This document shows, in pieces, positions 34,055-43,589 of a stretch of DNA of 64,000 bases. Each line of letters opens with the position of its first letter. The first letter of the stretch is position 1. A program made the translations under genes and the position numbers. This DNA comes from Sporolactobacillus sp. THM7-4 (GTDB lineage: Bacteria > Bacillota > Bacilli > Bacillales > Sporolactobacillaceae): contig NZ_SEMD01000003.1 in assembly GCF_004153165.1 (NCBI RefSeq), positions 146,270-210,269 of the forward strand, written 5' to 3'. The notes under the pieces are model-generated. The model was not told the origin of the DNA. It saw nothing but the letters and a program-made list of their open reading frames with translations, and made no database searches.

Positions 34055-35584
34055 ATGAAAGTAAAAAGCTATTTTATTGTTCTCATAATTCTGATTTTAA
34101 CAGTAACTGCCGGGTGCTCAACGTCTGGTAGCAAAACACAAAGTCAGAGTCAATCGGATAAACAGTTAGTTATTGGACTGGACGATGACCCACCTCAGCT
34201 TGATCCTCAGAAGTCATCGGCAGCCGTCGATCGTCAAGTTTTTCAAAGTATATTTAATACTCTCGTTGATATTGATAAAAACGGAAAAATTATACCGGAA
34301 CTGGCAACAAGTTGGAACATTTCTAAAGACGGAAAGACCTATACATTTAACTTGCGGAAGAATGTAAAATTCCAGGACGGCACAGCGTTTAATGCAGATG
34401 CAGTAAAGTTTAATTTTGAAAGGGAGCTTAATCAAAAATTCGGCTCACCAAGGTTATCCGAAATTGGACTAATTAGTCAGGTAAAGGTAACTAATCCGTA
34501 TCAGGTACAATTAGTTTTGAAACAGCCATTTTCACCGCTTTTATCCATTCTTACAGATCGATCCGGTATGATGCTTTCACCGGCTGCAGTTAAAAAAGAA
34601 GGTGCGGGTTTTTCAAATCATCCGGTGGGTACAGGACCCTATAAATTTGAAAATCGCGTTAAGCAAGATCATATAACAGTCACGGCATTTAAAGATTACT
34701 GGGGAAAGAAGCCTAAAGTCCAAACCATTGTTTATCATCCGTATACAGATGGTAATGTTCGACTGACGAACCTGACATCAGGAAGCGTCGATCTTGTGAA
34801 TACTATTGATTATAAAGATATCAATCAAGTTAAAAAGAATCCGAACTTAAAAGTTTCAGAAAAAGCAGCAATCGGTTTCCAAGGCCTTACGCTAAATGTA
34901 AAAAGGGCTCCGCTTAACAATGTAAAGATTCGCCAGGCTATCAATCTGGCAATCGATCGAAATGCCATTGCAAGAGTTATCTTCCACAATGGTGTAACCC
35001 CAGCAAACGGCCCGATACCGACGGGAAGCTGGGCACATGATTCAAGTATTAAAGTACCAGCCGGTGATACCAACGTTGCAAGAAAACTTGTTGCGGATTC
35101 CGGATTAAAAAATGTTCAGTTTACTTTAAAAATCCCTGCAGGCAGTTCTCAAAACCAGCAATTGGGACAAATGATTCAATCAATGTTGAAGAAAGCCGGC
35201 ATTACAGTAAAGTTGGAACAGGTAGAGTTTGGTACGATGATCCAACAAGGAATTGATCATAACTTTGACGCTATTAATCTGGGATGGAGCGGAAGAATTG
35301 ACCCCGACGGAACCATATATTCCTGGTTTGCAACAAATGGTTCAAATAACGACATGGGTTATTCCAATCCGAAAGTTGATCAGTGGCTTAACCAGGCACG
35401 CACTATTTCAGCACGGCCGGAAAGAGCCCAAATTTATCATAAAGTGGCGCAGCAGCTGTGGAAAGATGCTCCATATATTGCTCTGTACTACCCGAATGAC
35501 TTTAAAGTAATGAAGAAAAATGTTAGTGGTTTCCAGCACTATCCGGATACTATGATACGCCCTGAATCGATCTACTTTAAATAA
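34055..35584 (+). CDS. Peptide/glutathione-type ABC transporter substrate-binding lipoprotein
   Basis: A 509-aa family 5 solute-binding protein. The signal peptide ends in the lipobox TVTAGC with lipidation at Cys21. The mature part shows LVIGLDDDPPQLDPQKSS, the family block LATSWNISKDGKTYTFNLRK and NVKIRQAINLAIDRN. GGAGGAGG precedes the start. It heads a five-gene operon and is probably the specificity component. With a cytoplasmic gamma-glutamyltransferase directly upstream, glutathione or gamma-glutamyl peptides are a reasonable substrate guess; dipeptides or nickel are alternatives. Confidence 0.92.
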   Translation: MKVKSYFIVLIILILTVTAGCSTSGSKTQSQSQSDKQLVIGLDDDPPQLDPQKSSAAVDRQVFQSIFNTLVDIDKNGKIIPELATSWNISKDGKTYTFNLRKNVKFQDGTAFNADAVKFNFERELNQKFGSPRLSEIGLISQVKVTNPYQVQLVLKQPFSPLLSILTDRSGMMLSPAAVKKEGAGFSNHPVGTGPYKFENRVKQDHITVTAFKDYWGKKPKVQTIVYHPYTDGNVRLTNLTSGSVDLVNTIDYKDINQVKKNPNLKVSEKAAIGFQGLTLNVKRAPLNNVKIRQAINLAIDRNAIARVIFHNGVTPANGPIPTGSWAHDSSIKVPAGDTNVARKLVADSGLKNVQFTLKIPAGSSQNQQLGQMIQSMLKKAGITVKLEQVEFGTMIQQGIDHNFDAINLGWSGRIDPDGTIYSWFATNGSNNDMGYSNPKVDQWLNQARTISARPERAQIYHKVAQQLWKDAPYIALYYPNDFKVMKKNVSGFQHYPDTMIRPESIYFK

Positions 35585-35598
35585 CAGGGAGGAAAAAT

Positions 35599-36555
35599 AT
35601 GCTTTATTATATTGCTCGACGGCTTGTATTAATGATTGGTATATTGTTCCTGGTCAGTGTGCTGGTATTTGTACTAATAAACGTCATTCCCGGAGATCCG
35701 GCAACTTTAATGCTTGGTCAGGAGGCGACTGCCGGCGCCCGTGCTGCTTTGCGCCAAAGTCTTGGATTAAATGATCCGCTCTATATACAGTATCTGCACT
35801 GGGTGGGGGGTGTGCTCCATGGTAACCTCGGGTATTCTTTGGCGGATCATACGCCGGTTATGAGTATTCTGCTAAACAAAATACCTGTCACCCTGGAGTT
35901 GACGATTCTCTCGTTTTTGATAGCTGTTGCTATCGCAATACCGGTCGGAATTATTAGTGCCATTCGAAAGGGTACAGCATGGGACTACGTGACAACTGTA
36001 TTTGCCCTGTCCGGGGTATCTATTCCTGCTTTTTGGCTAGGTATTCTTTTAATCTATCTGTTTTCTGTAACTCTGGGATGGCTTCCTCCATCCGGTTACG
36101 TATCTCTTACTGATAATCCGGTAAAAAGTATAGTTCTGATGATCATGCCGTCTATCTCTTTGGGAATACGTTTATCGGCACAGTTAACACGAATGCTTCG
36201 ATCAAGTTTGCTTGAGGTAATGGAGGCTGATTACATTCGGACTGGATATGCCAAGGGACTGATGGAAAAAGCTGTTGTCTTTAAACATGCTTTAAGAAAT
36301 GCCATGCTTCCGGTTTTAACGGTAAGTGGCCTCGAATTGTCTGCATTTCTTGGTGGTGCTGTCATTACGGAAACTATATTTGCTGTTCCCGGCCTTGGCC
36401 AGTTAATTGTCAACGCTATATTGACACGAGACTTTCCAATTGTTCAAGGTGCAATTCTGTTCATCGCTTTTGCCGTGGTTTTCGTGAACTTTCTTGTCGA
36501 TATTGCTTACTCACTTCTTGACCCGAGAATTAGTTTGGGAGGTGCATCTAAATAA
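35599..36555 (+). CDS. ABC transporter permease, DppB/GsiC type
   Basis: A 318-aa permease with six predicted membrane helices. The N-terminal RRLVLMIGILFLVSVLVFVL and the family sequences DPATLMLGQEAT and LGLNDPLYIQYLHWVGGVLHG are typical; the EAA-type coupling loop is YIRTGYAKGLMEKAVVFKHA followed by LRNAMLPVLTV. Its stop overlaps the next start by one base. Confidence 0.93.
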   Translation: MLYYIARRLVLMIGILFLVSVLVFVLINVIPGDPATLMLGQEATAGARAALRQSLGLNDPLYIQYLHWVGGVLHGNLGYSLADHTPVMSILLNKIPVTLELTILSFLIAVAIAIPVGIISAIRKGTAWDYVTTVFALSGVSIPAFWLGILLIYLFSVTLGWLPPSGYVSLTDNPVKSIVLMIMPSISLGIRLSAQLTRMLRSSLLEVMEADYIRTGYAKGLMEKAVVFKHALRNAMLPVLTVSGLELSAFLGGAVITETIFAVPGLGQLIVNAILTRDFPIVQGAILFIAFAVVFVNFLVDIAYSLLDPRISLGGASK

Positions 36556-37445
36556 TGGAACAGCCGCAACTAAAAGCAGGGCCAATAACTTTTTCCAAGC
36601 CGAGTAAAAAAGTTGTGAGCAGGCGATCTTCAAAAATATTAAAGCACAAGCTTGCTCTAATGGGCGGAATTTTTGTTGCTGTACTGATCTTGCTTGCTGT
36701 TTTTGCTCCCCTGATTGCACCCTACAGTCCGATCAGGCAAAGTTATGCAGAGGCGTTGAAGCCGCCTTCCTCTGCCCATTGGTTTGGTACGGATACACTT
36801 GGAAGAGATTTATTTTCCAGAATCATATTCGGGGCTCAAGTTTCTCTGAAGGCGGGATTGATATCAGTTGGTCTTGCGTTGCTTATTGGTGTTCCCCTTG
36901 GCATGATTTCTGGATATTTCAGGGGACTCTGGGATGATTTAATTATTATGAGAGTGACCGATGCTATGCTGGCATTTCCCTCTCTTATTCTTGCTTTAAC
37001 ACTGGCTGCAGTGCTCGGTCCGAGTCTTAATCATGCCATGATCGCAATCGGTCTTGTCTTTACCCCTAATTTTATTCGTCTCGTACGCGGAGAGGTGCTT
37101 GCACAACGTGAGAGGGAGTATGTTACTGCCGCAAAAGCTTCAGGATTAAAAAATGTTCACATCATGATAAGACATATTTTCCCAAATATTCTTGGCCCAA
37201 TTATCGTTCAGGCAACATTAAACGTAGCAGCTGCTATTATTGCTGAAGCATCACTCAGCTACCTGGGGCTTGGAACGCAGCTACCGACACCCAGTTGGGG
37301 CGCAATGTTGGCAGAGGGACAAGGGTATCTTCAACAAGCGCCATGGATTTCCATCTTTCCTGGATTATTTATTTTTGTAGCCGTCATCTCTATCAACGTT
37401 TTTGGGGACGGTATTCGAGACTGGCTTGATCCAAAGATTAAATAG
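36555..37445 (+). CDS. ABC transporter permease, DppC/GsiD type
   Basis: A 296-aa second permease. The block HWFGTDTLGRDLFSRIIFGA and the coupling loop REYVTAAKASGLKNVHIMIR with HIFPNILGPIIVQATL are hallmarks of the C-type subunit; it ends GDGIRDWLDPKIK as this family does. Translation is coupled to the preceding gene (TAATG). Confidence 0.93.
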   Translation: MEQPQLKAGPITFSKPSKKVVSRRSSKILKHKLALMGGIFVAVLILLAVFAPLIAPYSPIRQSYAEALKPPSSAHWFGTDTLGRDLFSRIIFGAQVSLKAGLISVGLALLIGVPLGMISGYFRGLWDDLIIMRVTDAMLAFPSLILALTLAAVLGPSLNHAMIAIGLVFTPNFIRLVRGEVLAQREREYVTAAKASGLKNVHIMIRHIFPNILGPIIVQATLNVAAAIIAEASLSYLGLGTQLPTPSWGAMLAEGQGYLQQAPWISIFPGLFIFVAVISINVFGDGIRDWLDPKIK

Positions 37446-37458
37446 TCAGGAGGTGTAA

Positions 37459-38460
37459 ATGGTGAAGGATCTATTATCAGTCAGACATTTAAATGTTGGT
37501 TTTGATCATCAATTTGGGCACACTGCGGTGATTGATGATGTCAGTTTTTCAATCGAAAAAGGTGAAACACTTTGTATCGTCGGGGAATCCGGATGCGGAA
37601 AAAGTTTGACCTCGCTCTCCATTATGGGGCTGCTTCCGAAGGGCGGGAGAATAACTGACGGGAAAATTCTCTTTCAGGATCACGATATTAGCCATAAAAC
37701 AACCAAAGAATTAAGTAAAATTCGTGGGAAAGAGATTTCAATGATTTTTCAAGAACCAATGACTGCCCTGAATCCATTGCACACGGTCGGTCATCAAATT
37801 GCTGAAGTTCTCCTGGCACATGAAAAAGTCAGCCGTAATGAAGCTAATCAGAAAGCTGTGGAGATGCTAAAACTTGTTGGTATTCCATCTCCGGAAAAAA
37901 GGTTTAAACAATATCCGCATGAACTGAGTGGCGGTATGCGCCAACGTGTGATGATAGCAATGGCACTCATCTGCAAGCCGGACTTGCTGATCGCTGATGA
38001 ACCGACAACAGCATTGGATGTAACGATCCAGGCACAGATTCTTGAACTTATTCAGGAACTGAAAAATAAATTCGGTATGTCTTTGCTACTGATTACGCAT
38101 GACTTAGGTGTTGTCTCGGAAACGGCCGATAAAGTAATCGTTATGTATGCGGGACAGGTTGTTGAATCAAGTGAAACAAAAGAACTTTTTACTCACCCGA
38201 AACATCCCTATACACAAGGCCTTATTAAATCCATACCGAAAATGGACGAGGATGAGGAAGAACTGGCAACAATAAAGGGAACCGTACCAAGTCCCGATGA
38301 GATGCCTGAAGGGTGTCGTTTTGTCACACGCTGTCCTTTTGCAAAGGATATCTGCCATCAGAAAAAGCCACCGATCGTTAACGTTGGGCATGAGGTTCAT
38401 TGCTGGCTTTACTCCGATGATAATGTGAAAGGAGGGATCCCTCTTGTCGATAATGTCTGA
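37459..38460 (+). CDS. ABC transporter ATP-binding protein, DppD/OppD type
   Basis: A 333-aa ATPase: Walker A GESGCGKS, signature [15 protein letters not shown], Walker [21 protein letters not shown] and switch His in [10 protein letters not shown]. The C-terminal oligopeptide-transporter extension has [20 protein letters not shown], whose cysteines bind an iron-sulfur cluster in some homologs. AGGAGG precedes the start. Confidence 0.94.
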   Translation: MVKDLLSVRHLNVGFDHQFGHTAVIDDVSFSIEKGETLCIVGESGCGKSLTSLSIMGLLPKGGRITDGKILFQDHDISHKTTKELSKIRGKEISMIFQEPMTALNPLHTVGHQIAEVLLAHEKVSRNEANQKAVEMLKLVGIPSPEKRFKQYPHELSGGMRQRVMIAMALICKPDLLIADEPTTALDVTIQAQILELIQELKNKFGMSLLLITHDLGVVSETADKVIVMYAGQVVESSETKELFTHPKHPYTQGLIKSIPKMDEDEEELATIKGTVPSPDEMPEGCRFVTRCPFAKDICHQKKPPIVNVGHEVHCWLYSDDNVKGGIPLVDNV

Positions 38461-39430
38461 TCCATCTGTTCCAGAAAAAATATTGGAAGTAAAAGACTTA
38501 AAAAAATTCTTTTATGCACATAAAGGGTTAATCGGGAATCATCGTCAGGAAATTAAAGCTGTCGATGGTATAAATTTCTCAGTTTTTAGAGGGGAAACAC
38601 TTGGAATTGTCGGTGAATCCGGATGCGGTAAATCGACTATGGGTCGGGCTATTCTACAGCTTCAAAAACCGACAGAGGGCTCAGTAACCTTTGAAGGGAT
38701 AGAATTAACGAGACTTAAAAATCACAAACTACGAAAACTAAGAAAAGATATACAAATGATATTTCAGGATCCGTTTGGTTCGCTCAACCCGAGAATGACA
38801 GTGGGAGCGATGCTGAAAGAAACCGTTCAAACACACCATGTCGTAAAATCAAATGAAACAAAGGAATATGTAGAAAATATGCTGGAGCAGGTAGGGCTTA
38901 AGAAATCATTTTATTCACGATATCCGCATGAATTCAGCGGGGGGCAGAGGCAAAGAATCAGCATAGCGAGGGCACTTGCGGTTAAGCCGAAAATGATTGT
39001 CTGTGATGAGGCAGTATCGGCTCTTGATGTCTCCGTACAGGCACAAATATTAAATCTTCTCCAAAGGTTAAAGAAACAATATGGGTTAACCTATTTATTT
39101 ATTTCTCATGATTTATCGGTTGTAAAACATATCAGTGACAGAGTTGCCGTGATGTATCTCGGGCAAATCGTAGAGCTTGCCGATAAAAAGGAAATGTTTA
39201 ACAATCCTTTGCATCCGTATATGAAAGCTTTGTTGTCAGCTATTCCTCTTGTCAATCAGGAGAGTAGAGAACGGATCATTTTGAAAGGCGAAGTTCCTAG
39301 TCCTTTGAATATTCCAAAAGGCTGCCGCTTTCATACGAGATGCCCATTTGCTAAAGCTATTTGTAGTGAAAAAGTTCCTGAATTGGAAGAAAAGAAAGAG
39401 GGCCATTGGGCAGCCTGTCATTTTGCCTGA
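38444..39430 (+). CDS. ABC transporter ATP-binding protein, DppF/OppF type
   Basis: A 328-aa partner ATPase: Walker [16 protein letters not shown], signature FSGGQRQRISIARAL, Walker B MIVCDEAVSALDVSVQ, and the C-terminal Cys segment CRFHTRCPFAKAICSEKVPE. A TTG at 38444 sits about eight bases from GGAGG and overlaps the preceding gene by 17 bp; the ATG at 38453 is an alternative. Last gene of the importer operon. Confidence 0.93.
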   Translation: MSIMSDPSVPEKILEVKDLKKFFYAHKGLIGNHRQEIKAVDGINFSVFRGETLGIVGESGCGKSTMGRAILQLQKPTEGSVTFEGIELTRLKNHKLRKLRKDIQMIFQDPFGSLNPRMTVGAMLKETVQTHHVVKSNETKEYVENMLEQVGLKKSFYSRYPHEFSGGQRQRISIARALAVKPKMIVCDEAVSALDVSVQAQILNLLQRLKKQYGLTYLFISHDLSVVKHISDRVAVMYLGQIVELADKKEMFNNPLHPYMKALLSAIPLVNQESRERIILKGEVPSPLNIPKGCRFHTRCPFAKAICSEKVPELEEKKEGHWAACHFA

Positions 39431-39698
39431 TCATGTTTCTTGCTAAAAGAGAAAATGAAGAGAAGAGGATTTTATTAAATTTGATTTATAATTGATACAG
39501 AAAGGGCATCTAACAAAGATAAAGTCAATAGATTAATATAGGATCACGAGAAATGGATTAAAGACTATTTGAAGGAAAAAACACTGGTAACCAATCGTCT
39601 TTGAAGATTACACTTTACTTAGATTCTTATCTACTACATGGGAGAATAGAAAAGGAGGGTGAAATTAAGCAAAAGAGCAGGAGGATCTGATGAATCGG
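39431..39698. other. Intergenic region before the chromate transporter genes
   Basis: No gene or clear terminator is seen after the importer operon. A 12-codon reading frame (39690-39728) with a GGAGG site overlaps the promoter below and is probably accidental. Confidence 0.35.
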
Positions 39699-39728
39699 TT
39701 GACATCTCTATCTTTGTTTAGGTATTAA
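39699..39728 (+). promoter_or_regulatory. SigA promoter of the chromate transporter pair
   Basis: Perfect -35 TTGACA, 18-bp spacer, TATTAA. About 100 bp upstream of the first transporter gene. Confidence 0.6.
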
Positions 39729-39835
39729 ATCATCTGCCAGTGACAAAGAAATAAGGAGATATCGATTTTTTATCCTGACTTTAAAAAATTGATAAATTTA
39801 TTGATGATTGATAATTGCACAGAAAGGTTGATTTG

Positions 39836-40465
39836 ATGGCTCAGGAAGGTATGGGCGGCAGTTCAGAAAAAGGGCAGGTATCCGGGAAATCAAGCTCACT
39901 CATCATTTACCGTGATATTTTCATAGCTTTTTTTCGCTCGGGTATCCTCAGCTTTGGCGGGGGGCCCTCGGGCATCCCGTTAATCGAGGCAGAGGTCGTA
40001 AAAAAATATAAATGGATGACGATTGAGGAATTCGGCGACATGGTAGCGATCGCAAATGCACTGCCCGGACCGATCAATACCAAGCTGGCCGGCTATGTCG
40101 GCTGGCGCCTGAAGGGACTTGTCGGGCTGTTGATCGCGCTTATCGCCTGCGTCCTGCCGACGGTCATCATGATGGTGATTCTGCTCGGATTTCTGGCCGC
40201 GTTTCAGAAACAAAGATGGGTGCAGGGGATGACTCAGGCCGTCCTCCCAGTGGTTGGCGTGATGATGGCGCAGCTGACCTGGAGTTTTATGTCCAACTCG
40301 AAGAAGGGACTCGGATGGACCACCAGCCTGATACTGGTTGCGGTCAGTTTTCTCCTTATGGAATGGCTGAATATTCATCCTGCCATTCTGATTGCGGCGA
40401 CTTTAATCTATGTCCTCGTTAAGCCGGCAAGACAAAGATCGGCTTCGGAAGGGGTGAGAAAATGA
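39836..40465 (+). CDS. ywrB: Chromate transporter, short-chain ChrA half (YwrB-like)
   Basis: A 209-aa single-domain CHR protein with about six membrane segments. The family motif FRSGILSFGGGPSGIPLIEAE and ALPGPINTKLAGYVGWRLKG are clear. Short CHR proteins work as heteromeric pairs to export chromate (or another oxyanion). The ATG at 39836 after AAAGG was preferred to an upstream TTG. Overlaps the next gene by 4 bp. Confidence 0.9.
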   Translation: MAQEGMGGSSEKGQVSGKSSSLIIYRDIFIAFFRSGILSFGGGPSGIPLIEAEVVKKYKWMTIEEFGDMVAIANALPGPINTKLAGYVGWRLKGLVGLLIALIACVLPTVIMMVILLGFLAAFQKQRWVQGMTQAVLPVVGVMMAQLTWSFMSNSKKGLGWTTSLILVAVSFLLMEWLNIHPAILIAATLIYVLVKPARQRSASEGVRK

Positions 40466-40995
40466 CACTGCTTCTGCAACTGTTTCTCGCCTTTTTTATT
40501 CCGGGAATTCTCGGTTATGGCGGTGGCCCGGCCTCCATTCCGCTGATTGAGAACGAGGTGGTCAGGCACTACCATTGGATGCCGGTTACCGGTTTCAGCA
40601 ACGTGCTCGCCCTCGGCAATGCGCTTCCGGGCCCGATCGCGACCAAAATGGCCGGCTACATCGGCTATGCGCAAGCTGGCGTTGCGGGATCGCTCGTTGC
40701 CCTGTTCGCGACGATTGCCCCGTCGCTGATCCTGTTGATTCTGCTGCTCAATTTGTTGTATAAGTACAGAAATTCACCGAAAGTCAAACGGCTGACTCAG
40801 CTGATCCGTCCGATCATTGTCGTTATGCTCGGCGTCATGGCCTATAACTTTTTCGCCGCCTCGGTTCAGGAATCCGGATGGATCCCGATGATTCTGATCG
40901 GTGCGGTCAGCTTTATCCTGATGGGCCGATTTCGGATTCACCCGGCCTTCGTCATTGCCGGAGCTCTCTTGATCGGCGCGTTTTTCATGGGATGA
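40462..40995 (+). CDS. ywrA: Chromate transporter, short-chain ChrA half (YwrA-like)
   Basis: A 177-aa second CHR domain with the motif IPGILGYGGGPASIPLIENEV and ALPGPIATKMAGYIGYAQAG. It pairs with the preceding half; the ATGA overlap suggests equimolar production. The pair sits with ywrC and ywrD homologs as in B. subtilis, although the importer operon separates them here. Confidence 0.9.
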   Translation: MTLLLQLFLAFFIPGILGYGGGPASIPLIENEVVRHYHWMPVTGFSNVLALGNALPGPIATKMAGYIGYAQAGVAGSLVALFATIAPSLILLILLLNLLYKYRNSPKVKRLTQLIRPIIVVMLGVMAYNFFAASVQESGWIPMILIGAVSFILMGRFRIHPAFVIAGALLIGAFFMG

Positions 40996-41020
40996 AATCG
41001 GGTTTTAAAAAGAAAACAGG

Positions 41021-41059
41021 AAGAACTTTTCCGGAAATTTCTTGAAAAGTTCTTTTTTT
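41021..41059 (+). terminator. Terminator of the chromate transporter operon (GAACTTTTC family)
   Basis: AAGAACTTTTC...GAAAAGTTCTT is an 11-bp stem with T7 following. The same arm sequence recurs in hairpins at 42872-43090 and 53572-53608. Confidence 0.88.
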
Positions 41060-41094
41060 AATTAATCAAAAGTGATTCAAAACCTATAATGGAC

Positions 41095-41454
41095 TCATTG
41101 TTTTTTGGAAAAACTCTTTTGGACATTCTTGCGATTTTTATAAAGCTTTATAAAACCTGGAAGCGCGGTCGCGGCGGGAATGATTGAAAACGAGGCAGCA
41201 TGATCAGTATGTGTTGCCGAGAACAGCCAATAACCGGCTCCGACAACCACAATCGAGCTGAGAACGAATGCCAAAACAAAAATCGAAACCATCCGGCCAA
41301 ATGCGTGCTTGCTGAAAAATTCGATCCACTTGTTTTCATCCATCTGAAAGGTTTTACCAAGAAGGTAAAACAATGCAAGTACAAAACCCGCCGCAAACAG
41401 CGACTGAATGATCGACAACCCCAAAAGCACAACGATACTCAGTCCAATATTCAT
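41095..41454 (-). CDS. Small membrane protein, unknown function
   Basis: A 119-aa protein with two or three hydrophobic segments (about 5-30, 50-77 and 85-100) and a basic C-terminus (KLYKNRKNVQKSFSKKQ). GGAGG lies nine bases before the start. I do not recognise the family. It converges on the chromate transporter operon and its end is 36 bp from that terminator. Confidence 0.72.
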   Translation of the reverse strand: MNIGLSIVVLLGLSIIQSLFAAGFVLALFYLLGKTFQMDENKWIEFFSKHAFGRMVSIFVLAFVLSSIVVVGAGYWLFSATHTDHAASFSIIPAATALPGFIKLYKNRKNVQKSFSKKQ

Positions 41455-41686
41455 CCCACCACATCCTCCAAAGATTCTTTTCTATTATTATAAAGTAAAT
41501 CTTCCTGATCGGAAAAAAGGAATACATATTTTAGATGATTGGAAGGGTTAGACCGTTAATAAGGTAACTGAAAGTCTAAGGCGGCAAGTTTGGCACAAAA
41601 AAATCTGGTTTGCATGGAGGCTTTATCGAGGCTTTATCGAGGCTTTAAGCGAATCACTATCTATTACGTATTAAGGATGATGCCTA

Positions 41687-42685
41687 TTGATAGCAAAGGC
41701 GCAATTTGTTCCGCTGCGATTGCTTGCGGATCAAGCGCTCCTCACGCAGTTGCCCGAAAACCACACGTGTCGGGCTGCTATCGAGGATGACCTCGCCAGG
41801 CGCCAGGCCGGATGGCGCGGTGAACAGACCCTCAGCTATTTCCTCAATCTTCTACCGCCGGAACGTTTTCGTATATTCTACGACATTCGATTGCCCGTTC
41901 AGGATCAAATGATCCAAGTCGATGCTCTTCTCCTCTCCAACTCATTCAGTTTGCTTATTGAAGCGAAAAATTTTAGCGGAACCATTTATTTTGATTCGGT
42001 ATTTAACCAGATGATCCGCGTGATGGACAATCGTCAGGAGACCTTTCCGAATCCGATTGTTCAGGTTAAACGCCAGCGCGACTTGCTGGGTCAGTGGTTT
42101 GGCGCCCGTCAGTTTCCTCAGCCTCCAGGCGAATGCCTGGTCTCCATAGCGAATGCCGCGACAATGATCAAGTCCTCCTCAAATCAGATCGGCCAATGGG
42201 TATGCCATGCCGAGCATCTTCCAGCAAAAATTGAAAAATTCCTTCAGCAAAATAATCAAGTTTTGTTTGATTCGGACTTCGCTCAACAAATTGAGGCGGC
42301 CCTTTTGAAAGGACACGTCGATCCGGAGCCCAATGTATTAAAAAAGTTCAGGATTCCAAATGTCGATTTGATCCGCGGCGTTCTCTGTCCGAGCTGCGGA
42401 TCATTCGAAACTGAGCACGCTTACGGGTCCTGGGTCTGCAAAACATGCGGACGTAAATCGAAGAGCGCCCATGTGCCAATGATTCTCGACTACTTCCTGC
42501 TTCACGGCCCGACGATGACGAACAAACAATGCCGCGAATTTCTTAAGATAGAGGATCATAGATTAGTTACGCGTTTATTGAAAAACATGAACCTAACAAT
42601 TGAAGGATCAGGAAAAAGAGGATACTATTATCTTTCTCCGTCGCATGAATGGTTTGATCGAAATAATCGAAAAGGTTCAAAGTAA
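41687..42685 (+). CDS. NERD-domain protein with C-terminal zinc ribbon
   Basis: A 332-aa protein starting at a TTG behind AAGGA. Residues about 38-150 form a nuclease-related NERD domain (GWRGEQTLSYFLNLLP, VDALLLSNSFSLLIEAKNFSG with the D...E-K pattern). Near residue 230 a zinc ribbon CPSCGSF...CKTCGRKS follows, then a probable winged-helix-like end. NERD proteins are suspected nucleases in DNA processing or defence; no activity can be assigned. A truncated paralog lies at 53843. Three direct repeats of GAGGCTTTA precede the gene (41620-41648). Confidence 0.85.
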   Translation: MIAKAQFVPLRLLADQALLTQLPENHTCRAAIEDDLARRQAGWRGEQTLSYFLNLLPPERFRIFYDIRLPVQDQMIQVDALLLSNSFSLLIEAKNFSGTIYFDSVFNQMIRVMDNRQETFPNPIVQVKRQRDLLGQWFGARQFPQPPGECLVSIANAATMIKSSSNQIGQWVCHAEHLPAKIEKFLQQNNQVLFDSDFAQQIEAALLKGHVDPEPNVLKKFRIPNVDLIRGVLCPSCGSFETEHAYGSWVCKTCGRKSKSAHVPMILDYFLLHGPTMTNKQCREFLKIEDHRLVTRLLKNMNLTIEGSGKRGYYYLSPSHEWFDRNNRKGSK

Positions 42686-42691
42686 ACGGGC

Positions 42692-42857
42692 AGTCGAGCA
42701 AAACCGCCCCGAACGGAAGTCGGGCAAAAATCATAAAAAGTAGGGCAAAAAACCTGAAAAGTCGGGCAAAAAACCTGAAAAGTCGAGCAAAAAACCCGAA
42801 AAGTCGGGCAAAAAGCCTGAAAAGTCGGGCAAAAAGCCCGAAAAGTCGGGCAAAAGC
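42692..42857 (+). repeat. 21-bp tandem array after the NERD gene (reverse orientation)
   Basis: About seven units of the form AGTCGGGCAAAAAACCTGAAA, 21 bp each after an irregular first unit. The core is the reverse complement of GCCCGACTT seen at 29253 and 31871. Several units hold CCCG-AAAAGT-CGGG mini-stems. The array starts about 7 bp after the stop codon. Confidence 0.88.
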
Positions 42858-42871
42858 CTATATAAGTGATT

Positions 42872-43090
42872 GGAACTTTTCTACCTGATCTGTGTGAAAA
42901 GTTCCTCTTTTTTCCGGTTCAAACCTGAGAGCAGTCAGAACTTTTCCAGAGAAGCATCACGGAGAAGTTCTGTCTTTCTCCATCATTCGGTAAGAACTTT
43001 TCCCGGGGAGCACGGGGAGAAAAGTTCTTTCTCCAATAAATTTTTTCGATTGGAAGGAACTTTTTTATCAGCTGTATGAAAAGTTCTCCT
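42872..43090 (+). repeat. Cluster of four GAACTTTTC hairpins upstream of spoIIID
   Basis: Stems start at about 42872, 42936, 42992 and 43056 (64, 56 and 64 bp apart). Each pairs GAACTTTTC with GAAAAGTTC, with compensatory changes such as CAGAACTTTTCC/GGAGAAGTTCTG. Pyrimidine-rich TCTTT or T6 tails follow three of them, so they resemble terminators in tandem. They lie between the NERD array and the spoIIID promoter region. Confidence 0.85.
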
Positions 43091-43316
43091 GTTATAATTT
43101 GAAAGCGTTTTATTTTAGACTTCAGTTTCCGTGATCCCTTGTCCCTATTGACTTTTTGGCATATAACCGCAACTCGTATAATAAGATGTTACAAACTCAC
43201 ATGCAGGGTTTCGAGGTGAGCGCGGCGGGCTTGGAACGAGCATAACAGCATTTGGTTTCCGTTTCCCTCCAAAAATGTCTCATTTCGCATCTTCATGAAT
43301 ACAGGAGGCGAGTGGT

Positions 43317-43589
43317 GTGCACGATTACATCAAAGAGCGAACGATCAAGATTGGGAAGCATATCGTGGAGACAAAGAAAACGGTGCGGGTCATCGCAAAA
43401 GAGTTCGGCGTATCGAAAAGCACAGTTCATAAAGACTTGACGGAGCGGCTCCCGAGTATTAATCCCGAGCTGGCGAACGCTGTGAAGAATGTGCTGGACT
43501 ATCACAAATCGATCCGCCATCTACGCGGAGGGGAAGCAACAAGGCTAAAGTATCAGAAAGACTCGGAACACCAAGTCGCGCAGTCCTGA
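43317..43589 (+). CDS. spoIIID: Sporulation transcription factor SpoIIID
   Basis: A 90-aa DNA-binding protein that switches the mother-cell programme from SigE to SigK genes. The sequence is almost identical to the B. subtilis protein as remembered: MHDYIKERTIKIGKHIVETK, TVRVIAKEFGVSKSTVHKDL (helix-turn-helix) and DYHKSIRHLRGGEATRLKY. It starts with GTG after AGGAGG. Upstream of mbl, as in B. subtilis. Confidence 0.97.
   Translation: MHDYIKERTIKIGKHIVETKKTVRVIAKEFGVSKSTVHKDLTERLPSINPELANAVKNVLDYHKSIRHLRGGEATRLKYQKDSEHQVAQS

Noticed and set aside
39690-39728. 12-codon leader peptide before the chromate transporter genes
   Set aside because: It overlaps a good SigA promoter and would not be on the transcript.
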